This document shows positions 8,883-22,365 of a stretch of DNA of 64,000 bases, piece by piece; position 1 is the first letter of the stretch, and each line of letters opens with the position of its first letter. The notes beneath the pieces are model-generated. The model was given only the letters and a program-made list of their open reading frames with translations. It was not told the origin of the DNA and searched no databases. This DNA is from Prevotella sp. UBA4268. Lineage in GTDB: Bacteria > Bacteroidota > Bacteroidia > Bacteroidales > Bacteroidaceae. Both the position numbers and the translations under genes were made by a program. Where the stretch lies: positions 6,688 to 70,687 of the forward strand of contig DGWC01000009.1 of assembly GCA_002395135.1 (NCBI GenBank), given 5' to 3'.

Positions 8883-11462
8883 TTAGTCGATGGAAACGGT
8901 GAGCGCCTTCAGGTCTTTGTCCTGAGAACTGCTGCCGTAGAGTATCTGATAGGTGCCGGGCTTAGTGTGCACGGTGTTCGTTTCATTGTCGAAGAATTCA
9001 AAACTCTTTTTGTTGAGTTTCATTTCCACGGGCATAGTCTGCCCTGGCGCAATCTCAATGCGTTGGAAGGCGCGAAGCGTTTTCAGGGGTGCTTCGGGGT
9101 CGCCGGTGTTGCGGATATAGAGTTGCACGGTTTCTGTGCCGCGGCGACTGCCGCAATTGGTGACGGGTATGGTGAGAGTGCAGTCGCCGTTGGCACCGCT
9201 GATGGAGGCTTCGCCGATTTCAAAGGACGTGTAACTCAAACCATATCCGAAGGCGAAGAGAGGGTCGTTGAAATACCTGTAGGTACGTCCTTTCATGGAG
9301 TAGTCTTCATAATCGGGCAACTGACTGGTCGATTTATAGAAGGTGACGGGCAGTTTGCCACCGGGATTATAGTCGCCAAAGAGCACATCGGCTACAGCGG
9401 TTCCGCCTTCCTGGCCGGCATACCATGCCTGCACGATGGCATCACAACTCTCGGTCTCGGGCAACAGGGCGATGGCAGAACCAGAGCAGTTGACGAAGAT
9501 GACCGTCTTTCCTGCGTCTTTCAGCGCACGGAGGAAATCGCGTTGCACCTTGGGCAGTTCAATATGGGTGCGGTCGCCGCCCTTGAAGCCATCGATGCTC
9601 ACGGGCATTTCCTCTCCCTCCAAGGCTGGTGAGATGCCGCCAACAAAGATTACTTTGTCGATGCCCTTCAACTGAGCAATGGTCTTCTGATAGTCGATGG
9701 GGAGTTCTTTGGCCACGTTGATTTTCAAGTTGGCACCCCAAGTCTTGACGTACTGGAAACGAACTTCAATGGCGTATGGCTTTCCTTCTACGGCTTGTAT
9801 GGCGGTGCGCACGGGAGTGGTGCGCCATGTGTGTCTTACAAACTGTCGCACCCCGTTTATGTATAGTTCGAAATGACCGCATCCCTCCACGTTGACTACA
9901 TATTCGCCCGATTCTTCAGGAGTGAACACGGTTTCGTATTTTGCAGAGAAATCCTCAATTTCCACGCCAGGGGCAAAATTGTGCATGCCAGCCGTTGTCA
10001 CGGCGAGTGGAGCGGTGTATTGGTGTGTGGTGACGGGCTTGCCCTTCATCTCGGTGTTGTTCCAGAATGTACCCTTCATTCCTTTCTTGCCGTTGTAGGC
10101 ACATTGCGATCCAAGCAGGCAGTCCATCACCATGTTGTAAGTGAGGTCGCAACTTGGCAGCGCGATGAGTTTTTCCTGTTTTGCCTTGATGCCGTCGAGG
10201 ATGGTGACGGTGTGGTTGGGAACGCCGTTGTAGTTGCCCCACATCATGGGTTTATCGTCGGCGTTGGGACCAATCACAGCCATGCGTTCCTTGTTCTTCT
10301 GCAGAGGAAGAACATTGTTCTTGTTCTGAAGAAGAACGATGGTCTGGCGCGCCATGTCGAGCGATATTTTTGCATGCTCTTTCGACGACATGGCGGAGTA
10401 GGGGATTTTAGACCATTCCACCAATGAGGGGTCGTCCATCTCACCAAGGTCGAAACGCCCTTCAAGAAGGCGCACCACGTGCTTGTCAATCTCGGCCTCG
10501 GTGAGCAACCCTTTCTTCACTGCTTCAGGGATGCTCTTATAGGCATATCCATAACCACATTCCACATCGGTGCCGGCTAGCACGGCCTTGGCCGAGGCGG
10601 TAACGGGCGAGGATGAACTCTTGTGGGATGAATAAAAGTCGCTGACAGCACCGCAGTCGCTAACCACAAGATACTGAAATCCCCATTCGTCGCGGAGAAT
10701 TGTTTGCAGCAGACGGGTGGAGCCGCAGCATGGGTCATCGTCAAGTCGTTGGTAGGCGCACATCACCTCGCGCACCTTGGCATCCTCTACCAGTGCCTTG
10801 AAGGCAGGCATGTAAGTCTCCCAAAGGTCGCGCGGAGAAATGTCTGTCAGGTTGGCCGTGTGGCGAGTATATTCCGGACCACTGTGCACGGCATAGTGTT
10901 TGGCGCAAGCCCATAATTTGCGGTATTTTGCCTCTTCCGGTCCCTGGAGACCACGCACCACCTGCGTGGCCATGACAGATGTGAGATAGGGATCTTCGCC
11001 ATAAGTCTCTTGTCCGCGTCCCCAGCGCGGATCACGGAAGATGTTGACATTGGGAGTCCAAACAGACAGACTGTGGAATTTTTCATCTTCTCCCGATCCG
11101 CGATACATTCGCTCGTTGTATTGGGCGCGGAACTCGGTGCTTGCTGCATCAAACACCTTATATACTAATCCTGGGTTCCATGACGCAGCCATGGCAATGG
11201 GTTCCGGGAATACAGTGACATTGCCCATGTTGGCAGCACCGTGCAGGGCTTCGCTCCACCAGAAGAATTTCTTGATGCCGAGCCGAGGTATGGCGGGACT
11301 CTCGTCCTGCATCAGCATGGCCTTCTCTTCCAACGTAAGCCGTGAGCATAAGTCAATGGCTCGTTGCCGGGCTGGCAGATTGGAGTCCTGATAAGGATAT
11401 GTCTGCGCTGTTGATGTCAGGCTGCAAAACACCAAAGCAAACGAAACAAGAACGTATTTCAT
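8883..11462 (-). CDS. GH3 family beta-glycosidase (probable beta-xylosidase) with PA14-like insert
   Basis: Secreted 859-aa GH3 enzyme with signal peptide ending SLTSTAQ. The (beta/alpha)8 domain holds the nucleophile Asp269 in VVSDCGAVSDF and the substrate loop KHYAVHSGPE. The second alpha/beta domain is interrupted around residues 455-585 by a PA14-like beta module (GTFWNNTEMKGKP... ESGEYVVNVEGCG... INGVRQFVRH). An FnIII-like domain closes the protein. Bacteroidota GH3 enzymes of this architecture in xylan loci release xylose from xylo-oligosaccharides. It lies 12 bp after GH10-CE1 and 18 bp before GH43, so it is co-transcribed with both. Confidence 0.9.
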   Translation of the reverse strand: MKYVLVSFALVFCSLTSTAQTYPYQDSNLPARQRAIDLCSRLTLEEKAMLMQDESPAIPRLGIKKFFWWSEALHGAANMGNVTVFPEPIAMAASWNPGLVYKVFDAASTEFRAQYNERMYRGSGEDEKFHSLSVWTPNVNIFRDPRWGRGQETYGEDPYLTSVMATQVVRGLQGPEEAKYRKLWACAKHYAVHSGPEYTRHTANLTDISPRDLWETYMPAFKALVEDAKVREVMCAYQRLDDDPCCGSTRLLQTILRDEWGFQYLVVSDCGAVSDFYSSHKSSSSPVTASAKAVLAGTDVECGYGYAYKSIPEAVKKGLLTEAEIDKHVVRLLEGRFDLGEMDDPSLVEWSKIPYSAMSSKEHAKISLDMARQTIVLLQNKNNVLPLQKNKERMAVIGPNADDKPMMWGNYNGVPNHTVTILDGIKAKQEKLIALPSCDLTYNMVMDCLLGSQCAYNGKKGMKGTFWNNTEMKGKPVTTHQYTAPLAVTTAGMHNFAPGVEIEDFSAKYETVFTPEESGEYVVNVEGCGHFELYINGVRQFVRHTWRTTPVRTAIQAVEGKPYAIEVRFQYVKTWGANLKINVAKELPIDYQKTIAQLKGIDKVIFVGGISPALEGEEMPVSIDGFKGGDRTHIELPKVQRDFLRALKDAGKTVIFVNCSGSAIALLPETESCDAIVQAWYAGQEGGTAVADVLFGDYNPGGKLPVTFYKSTSQLPDYEDYSMKGRTYRYFNDPLFAFGYGLSYTSFEIGEASISGANGDCTLTIPVTNCGSRRGTETVQLYIRNTGDPEAPLKTLRAFQRIEIAPGQTMPVEMKLNKKSFEFFDNETNTVHTKPGTYQILYGSSSQDKDLKALTVSID

Positions 11463-11474
11463 AACAGGATCATG

Positions 11475-15655
<4,181 letters not shown>

Positions 15656-15690
15656 TCAAAATAGTGTATAATTGTAGTTTTAACAGAATG

Positions 15691-15698
15691 CAAAATTA
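15691..15698 (-). promoter_or_regulatory. candidate Bacteroidota promoter element (TAATTTTG) upstream of CE6-CE1
   Basis: The minus strand reads TAATTTTG, which fits TAnnTTTG, 41 bp before the CE6-CE1 start. No good -33 TTG was found at the normal spacing, so it may be only an internal promoter of the long operon. Confidence 0.4.
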
Positions 15699-15732
15699 AT
15701 TGTTATGCCCTTAATTGCCATTCCTTCATGTT

Positions 15733-17490
15733 TCACATTCTTTTCGTCTTGTTCCATTTCACGATTTTCTTGCCATTGATTATATAAATTCCTGGCGAAA
15801 GGCAATCCATTTTGTCAGACATTCCCATTCTCACACCTTGTAAATTGTAAACGGGCTGCGCTTTCTCATTGCTCCATGGTTGTGAAAGCCCGGCAGGCTG
15901 CTCCCCGTCGTTGCTCAAAAATACATTCTTTATATAAATAGGTGAACCGCCCAGTGTCCAGAATCCTGCAATATAAATATGTGAGGGATCAATAGATTTG
16001 CCATTCTCATCTTTCATGTTATGCAAGTCAATGACGATGCGTGTGGATGAGCCGAAGTCATAAGCGGCAGGCTTTTCCCAATAGTTGTTCACGTCGAACA
16101 AGCGGAATGAAGCCCAGCGGCTTTGTTCCTTCTGCAACTCCACAACGAGATATTTCCATTCCGACAAGTCTGCTCCCATGGGATACTGCCATCCGCCAAA
16201 TCCGTACTGCCCTGTGGTCAGTGCTCCAGTGGTTTCATCATAGTTGCCTTTTTCCCAGATGCTGGGATTGAACCATTCTTCCTTAAGCGAGAAGAGTGGT
16301 TCTTCTTCCTTTGTATAACCATATCCCTCGCTGTTGATAAGGTCTTTGTATTCTTGGGTGGAATAATATTGGTATTGCCGATAGCAAGGACGAGGGCATG
16401 CCTCGGGGTCGGTAAGAAAAGTGTTTCCGTCTTCCAGATTGTCGTCATACGATGCCAGCAGATTCCCGTCGGTGAATAGCAGCCAACTCACATTGCAGGT
16501 CTCGTCGGCAATACGGATAAAGTTGGCACCGAATCCCTTGCTGCCAGCCACTCCGGTAGTGGCCTTCCCCCATGACGATTCGTATTTCTTGGGTGCCCAG
16601 TCCATTTCGGTCACTACAATGGGTGCCTGCATGGCAATAGGCGTGATCATACTGTCCCATCCGCGCTTGAATTCCCGGTAGGAAACATCAACATCGTCTT
16701 CCACGCCACTGTTGTACCAGCCTGGATAGCAATGCACGGCATAGCCGATGTTGTCGCCTTTTATAGGATATTTCACGAAACCAGTATACTGCTGCTGCCA
16801 TCCCAGTCCGGGAATCAACAGAATGTTGTTGCAATGGCCGCGTATGGTGTCAACGATGGCCTGCATGTACTCGGTCATTTCCTTGTCACCAGCAGGCGAT
16901 CCGTCTGCATTTACTATTCTCACGGGTTCATTTGCCAATTCAAACATCACCGCCCCGTTGTCTTTCAGTTTCGGATGCTGTGCCACGTGGTTCCACACTT
17001 TCAGCAGATAATGGTGGTAGTTGTCATCTAAGCAGATATTTTCCGGGCAGACACCTGGCGGACGCATCACCACATACAGTCCTTTGCTGACAGCATACTC
17101 TGCCATCGGGACGAATAGCTCATCAAGATACTTCTTGAAACGTTCAAAGTCAAAAGCATGGATATCGTTCTCTCCAGTTGTCGATACCCCTGGCGTATTG
17201 CTCCAGTAAGGGTCCATGTGCTGACGTACAAAAGTCATTTTCCATCCTGCATTCAGGATTCTGTCGATAATACCTTTGTTATATTTCAGACAGGCATTCA
17301 CGTCATAATTATTCCATTTTGTACCACGCTCATTAAACCAGGGACTGTAAGTCTGGGCAAAGCCGTGAAGGATGACTGTTTCTCCTGCATCATTCTTGAA
17401 ATATGGACCTTCCACATGTAAAGGAGCCAGTTGGGCTCTGATGGGCGTCAAGGTCATTAAGACAAAAAGAGCCAATGCTATTCTTTTCAT
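15733..17490 (-). CDS. GH5 family endoglycanase with C-terminal sorting-like tail
   Basis: Secreted 585-aa enzyme, signal peptide ending TPIRAQ. The GH5 barrel (about 25-370) has acid/base Glu188 in FELANEP and nucleophile Glu295 in VVTEMDW, with the early FVRQHMDP and HCYPGW motifs. A beta-sandwich domain (about 430-540, WQYPMGADLSEWKYLVVEL) resembles a carbohydrate-binding module. The end VYNLQGVRMG...GIYIINGKKIV is the Prevotella-type C-terminal tail. The GH5 subfamily, and hence whether it is an arabinoxylanase, glucanase or mannanase, cannot be settled by eye; context favours xylan. It is 44 bp downstream of GH97. Confidence 0.85.
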   Translation of the reverse strand: MKRIALALFVLMTLTPIRAQLAPLHVEGPYFKNDAGETVILHGFAQTYSPWFNERGTKWNNYDVNACLKYNKGIIDRILNAGWKMTFVRQHMDPYWSNTPGVSTTGENDIHAFDFERFKKYLDELFVPMAEYAVSKGLYVVMRPPGVCPENICLDDNYHHYLLKVWNHVAQHPKLKDNGAVMFELANEPVRIVNADGSPAGDKEMTEYMQAIVDTIRGHCNNILLIPGLGWQQQYTGFVKYPIKGDNIGYAVHCYPGWYNSGVEDDVDVSYREFKRGWDSMITPIAMQAPIVVTEMDWAPKKYESSWGKATTGVAGSKGFGANFIRIADETCNVSWLLFTDGNLLASYDDNLEDGNTFLTDPEACPRPCYRQYQYYSTQEYKDLINSEGYGYTKEEEPLFSLKEEWFNPSIWEKGNYDETTGALTTGQYGFGGWQYPMGADLSEWKYLVVELQKEQSRWASFRLFDVNNYWEKPAAYDFGSSTRIVIDLHNMKDENGKSIDPSHIYIAGFWTLGGSPIYIKNVFLSNDGEQPAGLSQPWSNEKAQPVYNLQGVRMGMSDKMDCLSPGIYIINGKKIVKWNKTKRM

Positions 17491-17534
17491 ATTCCTTTTT
17501 TTATGATAGTTGTCTTTTTACCGTTGTTGAAAAA

Positions 17535-19481
17535 CTAATTCACAATTACGATGCCGCCATTGCAGGGAATCGTGATGGTCATCTGCTGTTTCTTATTCAT
17601 CTTGATTGTTTTTACCCTGCCGTTCAGTTGGGCATCATCGCTATACACCTGTACACTTGTGCCTGCGGCATACATCGGGAGCGTTACCACCTTTTTCAGT
17701 GGCTGAGGCTCGGCATTGACTCCCGTCACAAACCATTGGTTGCCATGGCGACGTGCAAGGATGATATATTTGCCTGGGTAGCCGTCAATCAACTTCACTT
17801 CGTCCCACGTGGTGGGCACCTCTTTCATAAAGTTGACAGCCCAAAGGGGCGCATCCGTGAGGTTGTTGGGAGCCAGGGCAAAATGTTGCACAGCACTCTG
17901 GAAAAGCACGGATGTGGCCAAGGCATATACGTCAGAAGTCTTTCTCACTGTTCCATGCTGGTTGTCGGAGCCGTAATACTTGTTCAGGGCAGAACCTCCA
18001 AAGTCCATCGATCCAACGGTGTTGCGCACAAAGGGGTGGATGCAGGCATTGTGTGCTTCAGCATCGCATGCGCCTTGTCCGAAGTGGAGGTTCTCTGAGG
18101 CCAGCACGGCTTCTGATGACACGTAGTTGGGATACATCCGTTCCCAGCCTCGCGGCAATGTGCAGCCGTGGAAGATGCACAGCAGTCCGTAATCGTTGGC
18201 ATCGCTGAGAATGTCCTCGTAAAGTTGCATCATGGGTTGCTTGTCTCCGCCGAAGAAATCAACCTTGATGCCGCGAATGCCGTTGTCTCTCAGCCACTTC
18301 ATCTCTTCACGGCGAATGCGTGAGTTGTTCATTTTCCCGATGGGAGTCTGAGGCGCGTCGTTCCACGAACCGTTGCTGTTGTACCACAGAAAGAGGCTCA
18401 CGTTTTTCTGCTTTCCATAGTGTGCCAGTTGTGCTATTTTTTCATAGCCTATTTGCTGGTCCCAGAAAGCATCTACGAGCACGGACTGATAGCCCATTGC
18501 GGCAGAGAAGTCTATGTATCGTTTCTGCTCTTCAAAATTACAACTGGAATCCATGCCGATAATCCAACTCCACGAGCCTTTTCCGTAAAGATATTCCTGC
18601 GAAGCCTTATATTTGGGTTGTACCAGGTCGAAGGCAACGGTGGTTTCCGCGATGTTGGCCAGCGGGCCAACGGTAATGGTGCGCCAGGGTGTCTCTGAAG
18701 GCAGTGGCATGGCGGCAGTAATGCTTCCCGATCCGTTCAATTCGCCTTCTTGGGGGAATCCGATGCGATAGGTTCCACCGGCTACGTTCAGCAGTCTGCA
18801 TCCCACATAGTTGCCGTCTGTGCCCGTCTCGCTAATCAGTATCCAGTGGCTGCTTGTGCTCTCCTCGTTGCCTTTCACCTTGAACAGGCAAGGGAATGTG
18901 TAGCCTTCGCCCCATCCGTTCCTGCCAACAGGTTCGTCGCAGGAATAAGGCGTCTCATAACTGGGCGATGTCCTTGCAAAACCGTTCATAGGTTTTGCCT
19001 GCGGGCAGAGAAACGAGGTGGTTCCTCCTGGCAGGCAGAACAGACTGGCTTCTTCTTTCACCACACATACTCGCGTGTCTTTTTGCGGAAACAGCCTATA
19101 GCGGAAGGCTACGTCGCGGTTGCTGATGCGAAAGACAATATCCATCACATGCCTGCTGTCTTTTTCATACTTCGCTACAACCTCCGTGGCTTCATAATCC
19201 ATATGGCTTTGCTTGATGTTGCACAGTTCATAGGATTCTTTCACTGGGTGCTGTTCAGTTCCGTTGAGCGTGAGCCCTTGGCTGAAGTCACCGATATTGG
19301 TCAATAGCCCTAATTCTGATGATTTGATCACCTCAAACCCGTCATAGCAGACCTGATAGCAGGGCTTTCCCTGGTTCATTCCTAATGTCAGCGTGATGCG
19401 TCCGTCCAGACTCTTGTGGGTACTGGCAATGACCGAGCAGGCCACCAACCACAATATTGTCGACCATAGAAAACGTTTCAT
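17535..19481 (-). CDS. GH97 family alpha-glycosidase (retaining, alpha-galactosidase-like)
   Basis: Secreted 648-aa GH97 enzyme with an N-terminal signal sequence. The N-terminal beta-super-sandwich is followed by the barrel, where Asp408 in GIKVDFFGGD occupies the nucleophile position of retaining GH97 enzymes. HGCTLPRGWERMYPN and SSEAVLASE follow as expected. Inverting members (SusB type) use a Glu base instead, so a retaining alpha-galactosidase-like activity is favoured. In a xylan locus it could remove alpha-linked galactose from complex arabinoxylan side chains; this is inference. It has its own promoter candidate 28 bp upstream. Confidence 0.87.
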   Translation of the reverse strand: MKRFLWSTILWLVACSVIASTHKSLDGRITLTLGMNQGKPCYQVCYDGFEVIKSSELGLLTNIGDFSQGLTLNGTEQHPVKESYELCNIKQSHMDYEATEVVAKYEKDSRHVMDIVFRISNRDVAFRYRLFPQKDTRVCVVKEEASLFCLPGGTTSFLCPQAKPMNGFARTSPSYETPYSCDEPVGRNGWGEGYTFPCLFKVKGNEESTSSHWILISETGTDGNYVGCRLLNVAGGTYRIGFPQEGELNGSGSITAAMPLPSETPWRTITVGPLANIAETTVAFDLVQPKYKASQEYLYGKGSWSWIIGMDSSCNFEEQKRYIDFSAAMGYQSVLVDAFWDQQIGYEKIAQLAHYGKQKNVSLFLWYNSNGSWNDAPQTPIGKMNNSRIRREEMKWLRDNGIRGIKVDFFGGDKQPMMQLYEDILSDANDYGLLCIFHGCTLPRGWERMYPNYVSSEAVLASENLHFGQGACDAEAHNACIHPFVRNTVGSMDFGGSALNKYYGSDNQHGTVRKTSDVYALATSVLFQSAVQHFALAPNNLTDAPLWAVNFMKEVPTTWDEVKLIDGYPGKYIILARRHGNQWFVTGVNAEPQPLKKVVTLPMYAAGTSVQVYSDDAQLNGRVKTIKMNKKQQMTITIPCNGGIVIVN

Positions 19482-19509
19482 ATTATTCTACATATTTGAT
19501 TAATTGGTG

Positions 19510-19517
19510 CAAAGTTA
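19510..19517 (-). promoter_or_regulatory. Bacteroidota -7 element upstream of GH97 (TAACTTTG)
   Basis: The minus strand reads TAACTTTG (TAnnTTTG) 28 bp before the GH97 start, in an A+T-rich gap after the esterase gene. It suggests a second transcription start inside the leftward enzyme cluster. Confidence 0.5.
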
Positions 19518-19625
19518 TCCTTTTTCGCTTATTTGCACTTTGCCGTATGTATCAGATACGTTTACCATTGTACCCGACGGGAATTGTTGTGGACAATTAG
19601 AGCCTGCTCTTTGAACTGGAAAGAA

Positions 19626-20525
19626 CTATTTTGCAAGGGCGTTCTTTTCCACAGTCCACCCTTTGCGCTTAGCCAGACGGCATTTCTTGCCAGTGAACAT
19701 TTTGGCAGCACGGCGGTTGCCTTTCAGTTGCCAGTCGAGCCATGCCAAAGCGGCAACGGTGAATTCTCCGCCGTGCGGTTCGCGGTAGGTGCCGCCGTGT
19801 CCCACAGGATAGTTAGCGGCATAGGCGGCCACGTGGTTGATTCGGTGGAAGTCGTCCATGCCATTGTTATAGGCAATGTCTGTTTCTCCGCCAAGAATGT
19901 AGATGACGGGCGTGTGGATATCATTCAGTTTTGACTTGGGCGGCATGGGCATTCCGCCCACAGCCGTTGCCGCGTTTTGTTCGTTGAACAGTCCGCTGTT
20001 GCAAATCATCAGTAGTGCAATGCGTGGGTCGGCACAGTTGAAGAGTGACTGCAGGCCTCCGCACGACATGCCGGCCACGCAGATGCGTTTGGTGTCAATC
20101 TTTTGGTAGTATGGAGAGGTAGGCTCGTCGTTTTGGGCAAAGGCCCAGTCGATTGACTCTATTTGCTGGGCAGTGGTAGACATGGGACCCTGATACGGTT
20201 CCTCGTCCATGGGAATATAGCCAGTGGCCAGAACCAGGTAGCCGTGAGAGGCAATCTCGTTGAGAAACTTGTAGTGTTCCCATGGAGAGTCACAGCATGC
20301 TCCGTTGCCCCATACAAGCACTGGTAGTTGCTTTTTCCGGTTGAAAGCCGACAAGTCTTGGGGAACAAAAATGGTGTGTGCCTGTAGCCCTGTCTCTTCC
20401 TTCATCACGGCTTTATACGGGCCGTTACCACCATTTTCAACGATACGTTGTTTTATTTGCTTGCTTTGTGCCGTTGCTGTCAGAGCGAGCCACAGCATGC
20501 CGGCTAATAATAGAGTCTTTTTCAT
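19626..20525 (-). CDS. secreted alpha/beta-hydrolase, probable carbohydrate esterase
   Basis: 299 aa with signal peptide ending ALTATAQ. The alpha/beta-hydrolase core shows the oxyanion region LPVLVWGNGACCD, a nucleophile elbow GMSCGG (Ser), and a likely catalytic His in PVGHGGTYREPHGGE. Bacteroidota relatives sit in xylan and pectin loci and are usually labelled acetylxylan-type esterases, but I cannot assign a CE family with certainty. It begins 8 bp after the GH43 gene, so the two form a tightly coupled pair. The last 30 residues are strongly basic. Confidence 0.8.
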   Translation of the reverse strand: MKKTLLLAGMLWLALTATAQSKQIKQRIVENGGNGPYKAVMKEETGLQAHTIFVPQDLSAFNRKKQLPVLVWGNGACCDSPWEHYKFLNEIASHGYLVLATGYIPMDEEPYQGPMSTTAQQIESIDWAFAQNDEPTSPYYQKIDTKRICVAGMSCGGLQSLFNCADPRIALLMICNSGLFNEQNAATAVGGMPMPPKSKLNDIHTPVIYILGGETDIAYNNGMDDFHRINHVAAYAANYPVGHGGTYREPHGGEFTVAALAWLDWQLKGNRRAAKMFTGKKCRLAKRKGWTVEKNALAK

Positions 20526-20533
20526 TTTTGCTT

Positions 20534-22153
20534 TTATTTCGTGGATTTGGAGTATTCGAAAGAGTCAATGTCGACATATCCGCCTGTCTTTTTCGTGGCA
20601 TAGCAGAAAATGCCGAACTTGGTTCCCATGAAAAAGCGCTGCCAGTCAAAGCGCATGCGATAGTCGGCAGTACCTATTTTTGTCCATTGCTGTCCGTCCA
20701 TGCTATAGAAGAAATTAGCGGCATCGCGCCCGTTTTGGTTTTCGGGGCGGAAGTCGGCATCGATGCGCAGCCACACCTTGCCGCCTTTCAGTTCGATGCT
20801 TTCTATGGTTTTCTCTTCTGCCCGTGTCACCTCCTTGTCGCGTTCAGATAGTTCAACGTTCATCTCTGCCATCTCAAGCACCCATCGCCGTCCGCGCTTT
20901 TTCACGACAAGAGCCCCTGTGTCGCTGTTAAAGGCAGCCAGTCCGGCGCAGTCGCCGTCTTTCATTTTTGATATATCCATAGCGATGCTGCCGCTGCACT
21001 GCGGCCCCTCCATGCGCTGCGTCAGCGTGTTGGGGGCAAGATAAAGGTTCGGAACAATGCGACTGGTTCTCAGTCGTAGGTGGCCGGCACGTTCACGCAG
21101 CGACCAGTTTTCGTTCACTGGGTTGTGGTTCCATTGCCAGTGCAGTCCCAGTTCCGGGGAGGAGAAGTCGTCGCCCTTCACGATGTTTGCGGCTGGCTGG
21201 CTGCTTGTCACTGGGCGCACCGTGGCGGGAACCTTCCCGTTTTCATCGCCCAGCATGGGCCATCCGTCTATCCATCGGCAGGGCATCACGGTGAGTACGC
21301 GTCCCACGCCGCCGCGGTCTTGGAAGATAATGCCATACCAGTCGCCGTAAGGCGTGTCCACGATGGTGCCTTGTGCTTCATAAGAGAATCCACCGAACTC
21401 GCTTTCAAGGATCACCTGCTTTTCATAGGGACCGTGAATATCGTCTGCCCTGTAGCATACTTCGCGGCGGTGGCGCCCCGGAGCATACGTGTGGGAAATC
21501 ATGAGCAGATAGTATTTGCCGTTGTGCTTAATCATGCGGCTGCCTTCCAGCAGTCCCTGTTCGTCGGCCTCGCGCTGGAAAATTTGCTGGTGGGTACCCT
21601 CGATTACATCCGAGAGGTCGGGCTTCAGTTCCATCAGTTCGCCGGTTCCATAGACAACATACACGCGTCCGTCGTCATCGAAAAACAAAGAGCAGTCGTG
21701 GAAATGTCTCATCCGAGAGACTATTGTCCACGGTCCTTCTGCCTTCTGTGAGGTGAAAATATAGGTGTCGCCCATGGCTCCCCGCTCATTGGGGGCAAGC
21801 AGGGCATAGAACTGTCCGTTGTGATATTTCAGCGATGTGGCCCATTGGCCGCGCCCGTAGGCCGTTCCCTGCTGCAGGTCGTATTTAGGGGAGTCTGTCA
21901 GCCGGTCGAAGAGATAGCCCACTGTTTCCCAGTTCTTCAAGTCTTTTGATGCCATAATCGGGCCGCCCGGCATCAGGTGCATCGTTGTGGAAACCATATA
22001 GTAGGTATCGCCTACGCGGATAACGTCAGGGTCGGGCACATCCGCCCATATCATGGGATTCTCGATGGGTGACGTGCGCATGGTTTGATAGTCATTGGTC
22101 TGGGCTCCTGCTGTCAGGCACGCCATGGCGCATGCAAACAATATTCTTCTCAT
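20534..22153 (-). CDS. GH43 family glycosidase with C-terminal DUF1349-like sandwich
   Basis: Secreted 539-aa GH43 enzyme with signal peptide ending CLTAGAQ. Catalytic acids are Asp41 (DVPDPDVIR), Asp153 (HDCSLFFDDDG) and Glu203 (LLEGSRM). The C-terminal half forms the XynB-like beta-sandwich, ending with a strand that names the substrate-facing SFEYSK. Likely a beta-xylosidase or arabinofuranosidase on xylo-oligosaccharides. It heads the leftward cluster and is divergent from the GH43-CBM6 gene; the 212-bp gap holds promoter elements for both directions. Confidence 0.88.
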   Translation of the reverse strand: MRRILFACAMACLTAGAQTNDYQTMRTSPIENPMIWADVPDPDVIRVGDTYYMVSTTMHLMPGGPIMASKDLKNWETVGYLFDRLTDSPKYDLQQGTAYGRGQWATSLKYHNGQFYALLAPNERGAMGDTYIFTSQKAEGPWTIVSRMRHFHDCSLFFDDDGRVYVVYGTGELMELKPDLSDVIEGTHQQIFQREADEQGLLEGSRMIKHNGKYYLLMISHTYAPGRHRREVCYRADDIHGPYEKQVILESEFGGFSYEAQGTIVDTPYGDWYGIIFQDRGGVGRVLTVMPCRWIDGWPMLGDENGKVPATVRPVTSSQPAANIVKGDDFSSPELGLHWQWNHNPVNENWSLRERAGHLRLRTSRIVPNLYLAPNTLTQRMEGPQCSGSIAMDISKMKDGDCAGLAAFNSDTGALVVKKRGRRWVLEMAEMNVELSERDKEVTRAEEKTIESIELKGGKVWLRIDADFRPENQNGRDAANFFYSMDGQQWTKIGTADYRMRFDWQRFFMGTKFGIFCYATKKTGGYVDIDSFEYSKSTK

Positions 22154-22203
22154 ATCTTTATTGGTGATTGTTGTTTAAACTTGCACTTTGTGCTTTTTTG
22201 CAG

Positions 22204-22211
22204 CAAAATTA
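22204..22211 (-). promoter_or_regulatory. candidate Bacteroidota promoter element (TAATTTTG) for the leftward enzyme cluster
   Basis: The minus strand reads TAATTTTG 50 bp upstream of the first gene of the leftward cluster. No -33 TTG at the usual spacing was found. Confidence 0.4.
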
Positions 22212-22295
22212 CAACAAATTATGAAGAAAACGCCACAGACGTGTATCAGATTCTTTTTACAATGTATCTTTCGTACTCTTCATCCTTTCAGCCGC

Positions 22296-22326
22296 TTGGC
22301 TCATTGAATAATAATTGCTAAATTTG
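22296..22326 (+). promoter_or_regulatory. Bacteroidota promoter: TTG, 20 bp, TAAATTTG
   Basis: TTG at 22296-22298 is followed after 20 bp by TAAATTTG at 22319-22326, a full match to the Bacteroidota primary-sigma promoter. It should drive the GH43-CBM6 gene with a start of transcription near 22333. Confidence 0.65.
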
Positions 22327-22365
22327 CGCATTACCTTTATGAAAACAATGAATGATAATCATAGA

